The translations under genes were made by a program, and so were the position numbers. A DNA stretch of 64,000 bases, from positions 1-64,000 of the forward strand of contig NZ_JADVOP010000011.1 of the NCBI RefSeq assembly GCF_016508585.1. Direction: 5' to 3'. Origin of the DNA: Acinetobacter baumannii (GTDB lineage: Bacteria > Pseudomonadota > Gammaproteobacteria > Pseudomonadales > Moraxellaceae). How positions within the stretch are numbered: the first letter of the stretch is position 1; every line of letters begins with the position of its first letter. Below, piece after piece: positions 29,475-37,998 of the stretch. The notes under the pieces were generated by a model. The model was not told the origin of the DNA. It worked only from the letters and a program-made list of their open reading frames with translations, and searched no databases.

Positions 29475-30242
29475 ATGCAGGTTAATGAATCAAATTTACA
29501 GTCAAATTTAGTTGAATCAGAACAAAATATTGTTTTGTGTATGAAATGGGGAACCAAGTATGGTGCAGACTATGTCAATCGACTGTATAACATGGTCAAA
29601 CGACATACCACCATTGATTTTAAAATGGTCTGCCTGACTGATCGTACAGAAGGTATCAATCCGGATATTCTGTGTTTTCCAATTCCACCCCTGGCATTGC
29701 CTGAAGGAAGTCCAGAACGTGGCTGGAACAAATTATCGACTTTTGAGCCAGACTTATATGGTCTCAAAGGCAATTTGCTGTTTTTAGATCTTGATGTGGT
29801 GATTGTTGATAATATCGATGATTTCTTTACTTATCCGGGCGAGTTTTTAATAATTCATGATTGGAAACGTCCTTGGCGAGTCACTGGAAACAGTTCTGTG
29901 TATCGTTTTAAATTGGGTTCCTTTCCAGACATTCTGCCTTACTTTCGTGAAAACTTTAAAGAAATTAGTCACAAGTTTAGAAATGAACAAGAATATTTGT
30001 CTTGGTATGTTGATCAACAGAAAAAACTCAGCTATTGGCCGAAAGACTGGTGTAAAAGTTATAAATACCACTGTTTGCAAAAACTGCCATTGGCCTATTT
30101 TAAGCCACCAGTAAAACCACAAGATGCCAAAATCATTATTTTTCATGGTGAAATTAATCCACCAGATGCCGTTACTGGTGGTGGTGGTAAGTGGTATCGT
30201 TATGTGTTGCCTTCAGACTGGATTAAAGATGCATGGCAATAA
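29475..30242 (+). CDS. Glycosyltransferase, GT8-like
   Basis: 255 residues, no membrane segment. Shows the nucleotide-sugar binding DxD motif in LLFLDLDVVIVDN (DLD at 105-107), preceded by GWNKLSTFEPDLYG and a Rossmann-like beginning IVLCMKWGTKYGADYVNRLY. C-terminal KIIIFHGEINPPDA resembles the HG metal-binding end motif of GT8-type enzymes. Donor and acceptor are unknown. Divergent from ugd and first of four plus-strand genes; GGAAG lies 8 bases before the start. Confidence 0.75.
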   Translation: MQVNESNLQSNLVESEQNIVLCMKWGTKYGADYVNRLYNMVKRHTTIDFKMVCLTDRTEGINPDILCFPIPPLALPEGSPERGWNKLSTFEPDLYGLKGNLLFLDLDVVIVDNIDDFFTYPGEFLIIHDWKRPWRVTGNSSVYRFKLGSFPDILPYFRENFKEISHKFRNEQEYLSWYVDQQKKLSYWPKDWCKSYKYHCLQKLPLAYFKPPVKPQDAKIIIFHGEINPPDAVTGGGGKWYRYVLPSDWIKDAWQ

Positions 30243-30282
30243 TGCTCTTCATATTATTTGACCAACATTGAGAACAAGATAG

Positions 30283-31290
30283 ATGCAAAACCTTGATATC
30301 GTGATTGCTTGGGTAGATGGCAATGATGTTGAGTTAAAACGTAAACGTCATTTGTACCTGACAGGTAAAGATGCCAGTGACGCAGTCAGTGAAACCCGAT
30401 TTGCCAGCAATGATGAAATCTATTACAACATTGCATCTATATTGAAGTATGTACCTTTTTGCCGTCATATTTTGATTGTTACGGATGGTCAACAACCTGA
30501 ATTTTTAAATGAGTTTGTCACACAAGGTCTTTGTGATGCCGATAAAATTCGAGTGGTTGATCATCGCGAAATTTTTGCGGGTTATGAACAATTTCTACCG
30601 ACTTTTAATACCCGCTCTATAGAAAGTATGTTGTGGAATATTGATGGCTTGTCGGATTATTTTATCTATTTAAATGATGACTTCTTTTTTAATGCATCTG
30701 CTCAAATTGAAGATTTTCTAGAGCAAGACAAAATTGTGACTTATGGGCATTGGAAAAGTTGTTTTAGCTACAAGGCTAAACTGAAATATCGTCAATTTTT
30801 AAATCGAAATTTCAATAAACCTATTCAGCCCGGTCATGTGATTGCGCAGATGTTGGGTGCTGATATCCTTGGATTTAAAGAATTTTTTGAAATCCATCAT
30901 TATCCACATTGCGTTGATCGTAAAATTTTAAGTCAATATTTATTGAATCATCCGGTGTTATTGGAAACACAAATTAAATATAAGTTTCGTAGCGTTGAGC
31001 AATTAAATCCGATTTCATTGATGAATCATTTGAAAATTCAAAAAAATGAAGCGGTGTTAAAGCCAGATTTACCATTAGCTTATTTAAAAAATGCTGAAAG
31101 TTTAAATGGGTTTATTCAAGCACTAGATCAAGATCAGATTAAATATGGCTGTATTCAAAGTTTAGATCAGTTGAATGTACAAGATGCAGCCCAAGTAAAA
31201 AATGCAATGATTGTCAAGTTTGGTAATTATCTCCCTGAGTCTGTCATCCCAAACCAAGTTTTGTCATCGGAAGTTTTTCATGAAAGTTGA
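30283..31290 (+). CDS. Stealth-type sugar-phosphate transferase
   Basis: 335 residues with the conserved regions of Stealth proteins: CR1 DIVIAWVDGNDVE (5-17), CR2 from SNDEIYYNIASIL (42-54) through ILIVTDGQQPEFL (63-75), LPTFNTRSIE (105-114) and LNDDFFFN (130-137), then a CR3-like HYPHCVDRKI. Known members (capsule phosphotransferases and GlcNAc-1-phosphotransferase) transfer a sugar-1-phosphate to a sugar hydroxyl, forming a phosphodiester. This implies a phosphodiester-linked sugar in the outer core. Overlaps the next gene by 11 bp. Confidence 0.88.
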   Translation: MQNLDIVIAWVDGNDVELKRKRHLYLTGKDASDAVSETRFASNDEIYYNIASILKYVPFCRHILIVTDGQQPEFLNEFVTQGLCDADKIRVVDHREIFAGYEQFLPTFNTRSIESMLWNIDGLSDYFIYLNDDFFFNASAQIEDFLEQDKIVTYGHWKSCFSYKAKLKYRQFLNRNFNKPIQPGHVIAQMLGADILGFKEFFEIHHYPHCVDRKILSQYLLNHPVLLETQIKYKFRSVEQLNPISLMNHLKIQKNEAVLKPDLPLAYLKNAESLNGFIQALDQDQIKYGCIQSLDQLNVQDAAQVKNAMIVKFGNYLPESVIPNQVLSSEVFHES

Positions 31291-32038
31291 AACATATCTT
31301 ATTAATCTTGATGGTAGTGATGAAAGACTTCAACGGGCTACAGAACAATTACAAGCAGTTGATTGGTCATTCCAACGGTTTTCTGCTTATGATGGTCGTG
31401 GTCAGGATTTAGCTTCGTTTAAAAACTATGATGATGTTGCGACCCAACAAACTTTAGGTCGTCGATTGCTGAATTCTGAACTAGGTTGTTATCTTAGCCA
31501 TTATGGCTGCGCTGAAAAGTTTTTAAAAAGTGACGCAGATTATTTGGTGGTTTTAGAAGATGACATGAAAATTACGGCCAACTTTAAAAAGTCTGTTGAG
31601 CAAATTTTGTCATATTTAGATCGGCATCAGGATATTGACTGGTATCTGGTAAATTTGGCTGCCAAAAAGAAAAAATTTGCAAAAGATATTGTGAAGTTTG
31701 ATGATTTTTCACTATGGCATGCTTATTATTTCCCGATCCGCGGATTAGGTTTAATTTGGTCAAGAAAAGGTGCTGAAGCATTCGTCGCTTCTGGTAAAAC
31801 GATGACCATGCCAGTAGATATTTTTTTCCAAACATGGCTCAGTAAAAATGGCAAAGGCTTAGGTGTTTGGCCAGCCTTAGTGAAACCTGCTGGGTTGGAT
31901 AGTGATATTTTGGGTACAGTGGCTACCCAAGGGATTTCTCGGAAAGATAAGGAAAACCGTGACAGTTCTTATGGCTTGAAAAAACAAAAGCGGATGTGGC
32001 GTGATCGTATGTATGCGCTTAAACATCTTTATTTTTGA
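31280..32038 (+). CDS. Glycosyltransferase family 25 protein
   Basis: 252 residues from ATG 31280, which overlaps the Stealth gene by 11 bp and has GGAAG seven bases upstream; the longer frame from 31211 is rejected because the family starts with this MKVETYLINLDGSDERLQ. GT25 motifs: LNSELGCYLSHYGC (about 64-77) and VLEDDMKI (91-98) with the acidic metal-binding pair. These enzymes add galactose or related sugars to lipooligosaccharide cores. Translational coupling to the Stealth gene suggests they build the same branch. Confidence 0.85.
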   Translation: MKVETYLINLDGSDERLQRATEQLQAVDWSFQRFSAYDGRGQDLASFKNYDDVATQQTLGRRLLNSELGCYLSHYGCAEKFLKSDADYLVVLEDDMKITANFKKSVEQILSYLDRHQDIDWYLVNLAAKKKKFAKDIVKFDDFSLWHAYYFPIRGLGLIWSRKGAEAFVASGKTMTMPVDIFFQTWLSKNGKGLGVWPALVKPAGLDSDILGTVATQGISRKDKENRDSSYGLKKQKRMWRDRMYALKHLYF

Positions 32039-32140
32039 ATGAATTAATATTTCAAGTTCTGAGCTGTATGGGTATTTTGACTAGTGTTTAGTGTGCTTAT
32101 CATTGTTTTGTTGTGTGTATAAAAGTATTAGGTCTTTGAT

Positions 32141-33052
32141 ATGAAAATTTTTAAGAAACTATTCTATTTGGCTAAATTTCATATGATGTACTATTACAAC
32201 ATTAGACATACCAATAAAAAAATTGATAATTATGCTGGAGAATTGGTTTTTAATCCTGTCGATACGCCTATTGAATTACCAAAGAAAATCTGGATTTATT
32301 GGGAAGGTCATTTTCCTGAATTTGTTGAAAAATGTATTGATAATATTCGCCAAAAAAATCCGACTTATGAAGTACATGTTTTAAACCCTGAAAATGTTAA
32401 TCAGTATACTCAAATTAACTTTTCACTTTTAGAAACTGCAACTCCCCAGCAAAAGGCTGATTTATTAAGATTTGATTTACTCTATCAATATGGTGGAATT
32501 TGGTTGGACGCCAGTATCATCCTCTATGAGAGTTTAGATTGGATTGCAGAGTTAATGCAAAAAAATCAAACTGAAAGTTTTTCATATTACCGTAAGAAGA
32601 ACACTACAAATCTAAATTATCCTGTATTGGAGAATTGGCTCTTAGCCAGTGTGAAAAATAATATTTTCTTTAAATATTGGTATGATGAGCTTTATCTTGC
32701 TATTCAGAAAACACCCAAGAAATATGTTCAAGAAATTAAAGATACAGAAAAAAATACCAAAGATATATTTCAAAGAATCAGTAATTTAGAGTATCTTGTT
32801 GCATATGTTGCATGTCAAAAGGTGCTTAGAAAATCTTTTCCAAGTCTTACTTTGATTGATTGTGACGAAAATGCATTTTACTGTCAGGTAAAAAATCGTT
32901 GGATCAAAGAAAAGATATTGATTGATATGGCGCTAAATTATCCAGCAAAAGAATATCCAAAATTAATTAAACTTGCTGGAAAAGAGCGAAATTATTTATG
33001 TCAGTATTATGATAAAGGAATGTATTTTAAAGGTTCTTTAATTGATTTTTAA
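32141..33052 (+). CDS. Capsular polysaccharide synthesis-type glycosyltransferase (GT32-like)
   Basis: 303 residues. IPKKIWIYWEGHFPEFVEKC-like opening (here PKKIWIYWEGHFPE, 48-60), then TPQQKADLLRFDLLYQYGG (101-119) and the DxD region GGIWLDASIIL (118-128), the signature of the Caps_synth/GT32 group, which adds hexoses in capsule and core loci. Last of the four plus-strand genes; ends just before a strong bidirectional terminator. Markedly AT-rich codon use. Confidence 0.8.
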   Translation: MKIFKKLFYLAKFHMMYYYNIRHTNKKIDNYAGELVFNPVDTPIELPKKIWIYWEGHFPEFVEKCIDNIRQKNPTYEVHVLNPENVNQYTQINFSLLETATPQQKADLLRFDLLYQYGGIWLDASIILYESLDWIAELMQKNQTESFSYYRKKNTTNLNYPVLENWLLASVKNNIFFKYWYDELYLAIQKTPKKYVQEIKDTEKNTKDIFQRISNLEYLVAYVACQKVLRKSFPSLTLIDCDENAFYCQVKNRWIKEKILIDMALNYPAKEYPKLIKLAGKERNYLCQYYDKGMYFKGSLIDF

Positions 33053-33076
33053 TATAAGCTAGCCTTATTATGTTTT

Positions 33077-33116
33077 AAACAGGCTATAATTTTTATATAA
33101 AATTATAGCCTGTTTT
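33077..33116. terminator. Bidirectional terminator inside the outer-core locus
   Basis: Arms AAACAGGCTATAATTTT (33077-33093) and its complement (99-115 of the 33 kb block) enclose a 5-base AT loop. It lies between the convergent GT32-like and acyltransferase genes and has T-runs in both directions. Confidence 0.85.
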
Positions 33117-33144
33117 GTATTGCATAGTTATTGAATAAAATCAT

Positions 33145-35073
33145 CTATTTTGATAATACAAACTGTTTGAGTATTTTATATTTTGGCTGTTTACTAAAGT
33201 AATCTTTAGATGATAGGGAGCCAAAAACAGATAAATGACGACCATCCAAAGAGTAGGGAATATTATCTTTTGCCATATGATTAGGTGCAAATAAGTCTGT
33301 TTGTGTGAGTAATAGGGTATTTGGATAACGTTGTGCCATATCTTTAATAATGGGGAATGCTATTTTTTGCTGTTGAGCTTTAATGTTATCAGAATAATTA
33401 TTTAGACTAAAATTTCGATGTAACCATAATGATCGTTTATATAAGATACTAATGTTTTCATCAAATGCGTAAGGCTCAGACATTATAATGACTTTCTTAT
33501 GCAATTGATTTGTAATTTTAAGCAAGTTGTCAAAGCTTTGTTGTTGATGTTGTTGCACAATATCAGACCAGCGACCTGCAAAAATCAATATATCGTACTT
33601 ATTTATATTATTTTTTAAGTAATTTCGATTGATTATACATTGTTGATAGGCTGTTGAATTCTTATCACCCGTAAATTGCTCATCTATACTAGGGTAACAC
33701 CAATTGGTTGTCACAGCATGAATATTTAAGTTAAGTTCTTTTCCAATATAATGCCAAAACGGAATATTATGACCAGCAAAAGAATCGCCAAATAAAAGAA
33801 CTGATTGGGCATTAGCTTGTTGTGATCCTATATAACATGCAAGCCCTTGGTTGCCTACCTTTAGACTATGATCATCCTTTATATTATAAAAACACCACCC
33901 ATTCGAAACTTTTGGCATTTCAAGTTTTTCGTTATGTTGTAAATAAAGTGAGTTTGCGCGATTTTTTAAACCATCTTTATTGATATATGAATAAAGTATA
34001 GATGTGAAGATGAGTATACTAAAAAACAATATGTAGCAGTAATATCTGTTGATTTTAATGAAATACTTTCTAGAACTTTCAATGTATATATAGCTTAACC
34101 AACCTAGAGTAAGGGAAATTAGAATACCTAAGCTGATATTGATTATATTCTTCTCGAAGAAAAAATATCCTAGTAAAAATGCAATAGGCCAATGCCACAA
34201 ATAGATCGAGTAAGAAGCACTCCCTATATTTTGAATAATTTTGAATTTAGTAAAAAAAGAGTGTTGTTGATTGGCAATTAGAATTAATAACGTTCCAGTG
34301 ACAGGAATTAGAGCATTATAACTTGGCCAGATTGTATTTTTCTCAAATATGATTAAACTCAAAGCAATACATAAAAGTCCAAGAAATTCAAAACAAATCT
34401 TTATAGATTTTGATGGTTTATATGTTCTGAAGTAATAAAAAGCCAAACCACCTGCGATAAGTTCCCAAGCGCGAGAAGTAAGCTTAAAAAAGGCATAAAT
34501 TGAATCTTTAGAAGAGATATAAATCGAGAAGCTTAAAGACAAGATACACAATGAAATTAAAAATAAACCTAAAAATTTTTTATTTTTAATAATTCTAAAA
34601 TATGAATAAATAAGAATTGGAAAAAGTATATAAAATTGCCATTCAACGGACAATGACCATGTGTGGAGTAAAGGTTTATCGTGAGAGCTTACAGCAAAAT
34701 AATCACCTGCTTGACGATAATATAGGTCATTTGACAAGAATGAGAGACTATATTTTGCATCTTTTGCAAATAATTTAAAATCTTCTGGGATGAAAAAAAA
34801 CCATCCACAGATTGTCATGACTATTACAACAAAGAATAATGCAGGAAAAATTCGTGTGATTCTTGCTAAATAAAAGTTTATAAAAGAAAAACTATTTTTT
34901 TCAAGGTTTTCAATAATAATTTTAGACATTAAATAGCCAGAAATTACAAAGAAAACATCTACACCTAAAAATCCAGCAGAAAATCCAGAGACGCCGAAAT
35001 GGTATAGAACAACAAGTATTACTGCATAGGCACGAAGCCCGTTGATATCATCACGAAAATTTTTGGTTTGCAT
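33145..35073 (-). CDS. Acyltransferase-3 with C-terminal SGNH domain (OafA-like)
   Basis: 642 residues from ATG 35073 (a TTG two codons earlier is less likely). Residues about 5-370 form a ten-helix acyltransferase-3 domain with DINGLRAYAVILVVLYH and the WSLSVEWQFYILFP motif; residues about 400-640 form a periplasmic SGNH domain with LLFGDSFAGHN (catalytic Ser) and SLDGRHLSVFGS (Asp/His). This architecture O-acetylates surface glycans. It most likely acetylates the outer core. Very AT-rich. Confidence 0.88.
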   Translation of the reverse strand: MQTKNFRDDINGLRAYAVILVVLYHFGVSGFSAGFLGVDVFFVISGYLMSKIIIENLEKNSFSFINFYLARITRIFPALFFVVIVMTICGWFFFIPEDFKLFAKDAKYSLSFLSNDLYYRQAGDYFAVSSHDKPLLHTWSLSVEWQFYILFPILIYSYFRIIKNKKFLGLFLISLCILSLSFSIYISSKDSIYAFFKLTSRAWELIAGGLAFYYFRTYKPSKSIKICFEFLGLLCIALSLIIFEKNTIWPSYNALIPVTGTLLILIANQQHSFFTKFKIIQNIGSASYSIYLWHWPIAFLLGYFFFEKNIINISLGILISLTLGWLSYIYIESSRKYFIKINRYYCYILFFSILIFTSILYSYINKDGLKNRANSLYLQHNEKLEMPKVSNGWCFYNIKDDHSLKVGNQGLACYIGSQQANAQSVLLFGDSFAGHNIPFWHYIGKELNLNIHAVTTNWCYPSIDEQFTGDKNSTAYQQCIINRNYLKNNINKYDILIFAGRWSDIVQQHQQQSFDNLLKITNQLHKKVIIMSEPYAFDENISILYKRSLWLHRNFSLNNYSDNIKAQQQKIAFPIIKDMAQRYPNTLLLTQTDLFAPNHMAKDNIPYSLDGRHLSVFGSLSSKDYFSKQPKYKILKQFVLSK

Positions 35074-35112
35074 ATTCAAAAAAACTTAATGAAACTAAAG
35101 TGAATCCAAATT

Positions 35113-36030
35113 TTATAAAAGCTTAGGATCTAATTTCTCAAAAGACTCTATCGCACTTTTTAGTGATAGATTGTAAACTTTGATATTCTGCTTATTTAAG
35201 TAACGAGAAGCTACTTCAAATGCAGGAAATATTTCAGTGAGATACTGATCAAGCATAGTAGGCTGTTTATTGGAACTTTTTTCATAAAAACGTGGCTGAT
35301 TGAAATTATTCATATCTAAACCAGCCAAGTAAATCTCTTGATACGATAATGAATAAACAATTTGTAAAGCAACATATGAGACTGTGAAATAGTCAAAAAT
35401 AGAGTTACGGATATGACTTGAAAATCCCTTTTCACCTTCTAAATAAAAATAGTCTTGATGAGGATTAATAGTAATACGTGGCCCTAGAAAACGCTCAACT
35501 ACTCCTTCAGTAATTGTTTCAATGATTTTAATTTGACATTTTATTTGATCAGGACTGATTTTTCTGAGAATTATATCAAGACAGCGATGGGTAGTAAAAA
35601 AAGTACATTGGCTTTGGAGGACTTTGAGCACTAAGTCAAAACGATTCCTGGTAAAATTAAAATCGATGATGACATAATATTTAAAATGAACATGGTCTAA
35701 GGAGATTGAACCATTAATTCCAATATAATCAATATCTTTTCTTTTAAATATATCTTCTGGACATTTTTGAATGGATGGCCCAGTTGCAACCAGCATAGCT
35801 TTTTGACATTCACCTTTTGGAATTAATGTATTATCAGCAATAAGTTTCTTACGGAAATAAACCTTATCTATTCCACCAAGTTCATTCCTTGTAACTGAAT
35901 AATAAGGCCAGTATTTACGATTATGCTTATATGTTTTAGGATGTGTATGTTTATAAATAAATTTATAGATATTTCTTAAAATAATGTTTGTAAACATTAA
36001 TTTAAATGATTTTGGTGTGTTAGGATTCAT
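35113..36030 (-). CDS. Outer-core locus protein of unknown function, GT42/DUF115-like
   Basis: 305 residues, no membrane helix. KAMLVATGPSIQKCPEDIF (about 83-101), then DYIGINGSISLDHVHFKYYV, and later ALQIVYSLSYQEIYLAGLDM and YLNKQNIKVYNLSLKSAIE. The layout (nucleotide-binding GPS loop, N-G-S/N, then a 'G..eIyl.G.D' strand) resembles GT42 sialyltransferases of the Cst type and DUF115/MptE-like proteins. A nonulosonic-acid or Kdo-type transferase is possible, but no such sugar synthesis genes are present in this locus, so no function is claimed. Confidence 0.6.
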   Translation of the reverse strand: MNPNTPKSFKLMFTNIILRNIYKFIYKHTHPKTYKHNRKYWPYYSVTRNELGGIDKVYFRKKLIADNTLIPKGECQKAMLVATGPSIQKCPEDIFKRKDIDYIGINGSISLDHVHFKYYVIIDFNFTRNRFDLVLKVLQSQCTFFTTHRCLDIILRKISPDQIKCQIKIIETITEGVVERFLGPRITINPHQDYFYLEGEKGFSSHIRNSIFDYFTVSYVALQIVYSLSYQEIYLAGLDMNNFNQPRFYEKSSNKQPTMLDQYLTEIFPAFEVASRYLNKQNIKVYNLSLKSAIESFEKLDPKLL

Positions 36031-36084
36031 ATTGCGTAATAATCATAAAATGAATGTTAATGGATAAATTGTCGCTTTGACAAT

Positions 36085-36990
36085 TCATCCATCTAAAGTA
36101 AATGTTGGCTTTTTAAATTTTGCTTTGATTTTTCGAATTTGCTTGTTGAACCAATTGGTTTCTTGATCAGGACGCGTTACTTTATTTCCTTGATAATTAA
36201 TTTGAGTTGCTTTTGAAAAAGTTCCATAAGGTTCAATTAAATAATTCTCAGGTTTATAGCCGAGTTTTAGCGCTTCTGCATAATACTCATCGAATAATTT
36301 AATCAAATCTTGACGAGGATGGGGCATTATTTTGCCATCAAACCAATGCTTTTGATTCATTTTAGCAAGACGTGGAATGGCATATTTATGACTAAACTGA
36401 GTCCCCATGTCTGAGTAGTGCAACACTTTAATTTGTTCAATTGTTAAATCTTCTCCATCAATATTATTATAAGAATCTTGATAAGGTTCAACTAATTGAG
36501 GCTTTTCTTTGATAAGACGCATTAAATTTTTATGGCTATCTGGATTACTGCGAATTTCATCAAGTGATGGAAGATATTCTTTAGCTTTTGCACAATCCCA
36601 TACGCACGTACATAGTCGAGCCGAACTTTTTCCACCTTTTGCAATAACAATTGCTTCATCAGTCATAGGGTGTGACCAAAGTTCTGCAATATCACAGAGC
36701 ACGACTACATCTGCATCCATATAAATTGCACGACCTTTAAAATCACATAACTCTGGTATTGCCCAACGAAAACCCGAGAAAGGTGTTGCCCATTTTGCTG
36801 TTGACCAACCTTGATTTGTTTCCTGATCGCTATACCAAGGACTATTTATATCATGACTAAGTTGCATCCAAATAAATTCAACATTATGCTGTGTATGTTT
36901 ACGAACACTATGTTCTAATACCATAAGTTGTTCAAGATCACAGTTATTTGGATCGCAACCTACAAAAATTTTAATGTTTTCACTAATCAT
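36085..36990 (-). CDS. Glycosyltransferase, GT8-like
   Basis: 301 residues. N-terminal IKIFVGCDPNNCDLEQLMVL, then AIYMDADVVVLCDIAELW with DxD at 92-94, and a long C-terminal region including VLHYSDMGTQ and a basic tail (RKIKAKFKKP) that may associate with the membrane. Donor and acceptor are unknown. It is the first gene of a minus-strand trio with the unassigned gene and the acyltransferase gene (54- and 39-bp gaps). Confidence 0.75.
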   Translation of the reverse strand: MISENIKIFVGCDPNNCDLEQLMVLEHSVRKHTQHNVEFIWMQLSHDINSPWYSDQETNQGWSTAKWATPFSGFRWAIPELCDFKGRAIYMDADVVVLCDIAELWSHPMTDEAIVIAKGGKSSARLCTCVWDCAKAKEYLPSLDEIRSNPDSHKNLMRLIKEKPQLVEPYQDSYNNIDGEDLTIEQIKVLHYSDMGTQFSHKYAIPRLAKMNQKHWFDGKIMPHPRQDLIKLFDEYYAEALKLGYKPENYLIEPYGTFSKATQINYQGNKVTRPDQETNWFNKQIRKIKAKFKKPTFTLDG

Positions 36991-37132
36991 TATTTATAGC
37001 CCCTAAAAACACATTTATTAGAGTGGTATCATATAGTATATCGCTAAATGCGATTAATTTAAATGAACATTAATCTTTATCATGGCGCCGATCTCAAAAT
37101 TAAATTTATAAGTAATTGTTGTAAGAGTTTTT

Positions 37133-37939
37133 ATGAAGAAATTTGTTATTAGTTTATCAACCGCTCAAGAGCGTCGTAAACATATTGTTGCTGAGTTTAC
37201 AAAACAAGAAGTAGATTTTGAATTTTTTGATGCTATCACACCAGTCAATATAAATCTTATGGCATCTCAACTTGGTTTAGTTGAATTTACAACAGACTTG
37301 CATGAAAATGAAGTTGGTTGTTTGCTCAGTCATATGATTTTATGGAAGAAGGCCATAGATGAACAACTTGATTATATTGCAATATTTGAAGATGATATTT
37401 ATCTAGGTGAAAATGCAAAAGATTTTTTATTGGATACTACATGGATTCCAAAAGAATGTTCTGTGATTAAATTGGAAGTGTTTTATAAAAAAATAGGTGT
37501 AGCTTTAAAACAACAACATCTTTATGTACCCCATGACCGTGAGCTATTGTTATTACGTGAAGCGCATATGGGATGTGGTGGTTATATATTATCTCAGGAA
37601 GTAGCACAAAAACTATTGAATTATATCGTTAAATCAAAGGTACTGATTCCAGTAGACCATTTTCTTTTTAGAGAATGCCCAAAGCTAGATATATATCAAT
37701 TGAGTCCTGCACTGTGTATTCAAGATGTTATCTTGAAGAATGGTCAGACAGAGTTCCCTAGTGCTTTGGAAGAGGTTAGAAATATTAGAAAAGGGAAGTA
37801 TCTACAAAAAGAAAAATTGAAATATAACATTAAGTTAAAAAAAGAAATTCTTAGAATATTTAAACAGATTCAAAAACTTATATTAAATATGACTAAGTTT
37901 AGGCGCGGTATTAAAACTGTAAAAATAAAATTTCGTTAA
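37133..37939 (+). CDS. Glycosyltransferase family 25 protein
   Basis: 268 residues. MKKFVISLSTAQERRKHIV at the start, HENEVGCLLSHMILWKKA (58-75) and YIAIFEDDIYLGENA (81-95) with the acidic motif, as in Neisseria/Haemophilus Lgt-type core galactosyltransferases. The C-terminal 50 residues are strongly basic (LKKEILRIFKQIQ, MTKFRRGIKTVKIKFR), typical of peripheral membrane association. A lone plus-strand gene between minus-strand genes. Confidence 0.83.
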   Translation: MKKFVISLSTAQERRKHIVAEFTKQEVDFEFFDAITPVNINLMASQLGLVEFTTDLHENEVGCLLSHMILWKKAIDEQLDYIAIFEDDIYLGENAKDFLLDTTWIPKECSVIKLEVFYKKIGVALKQQHLYVPHDRELLLLREAHMGCGGYILSQEVAQKLLNYIVKSKVLIPVDHFLFRECPKLDIYQLSPALCIQDVILKNGQTEFPSALEEVRNIRKGKYLQKEKLKYNIKLKKEILRIFKQIQKLILNMTKFRRGIKTVKIKFR

Positions 37940-37998
37940 ATAGAATGCTTTGAATATGGAATTTTGACTATTATTTAAATAGATGAACGAGAATTTGC

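Noticed and set aside
35113..36030. Sialyltransferase call for the unassigned outer-core protein
   Set aside because: Resemblance is limited to fold-level motifs, and no sialic or nonulosonic acid synthesis genes are in the locus.
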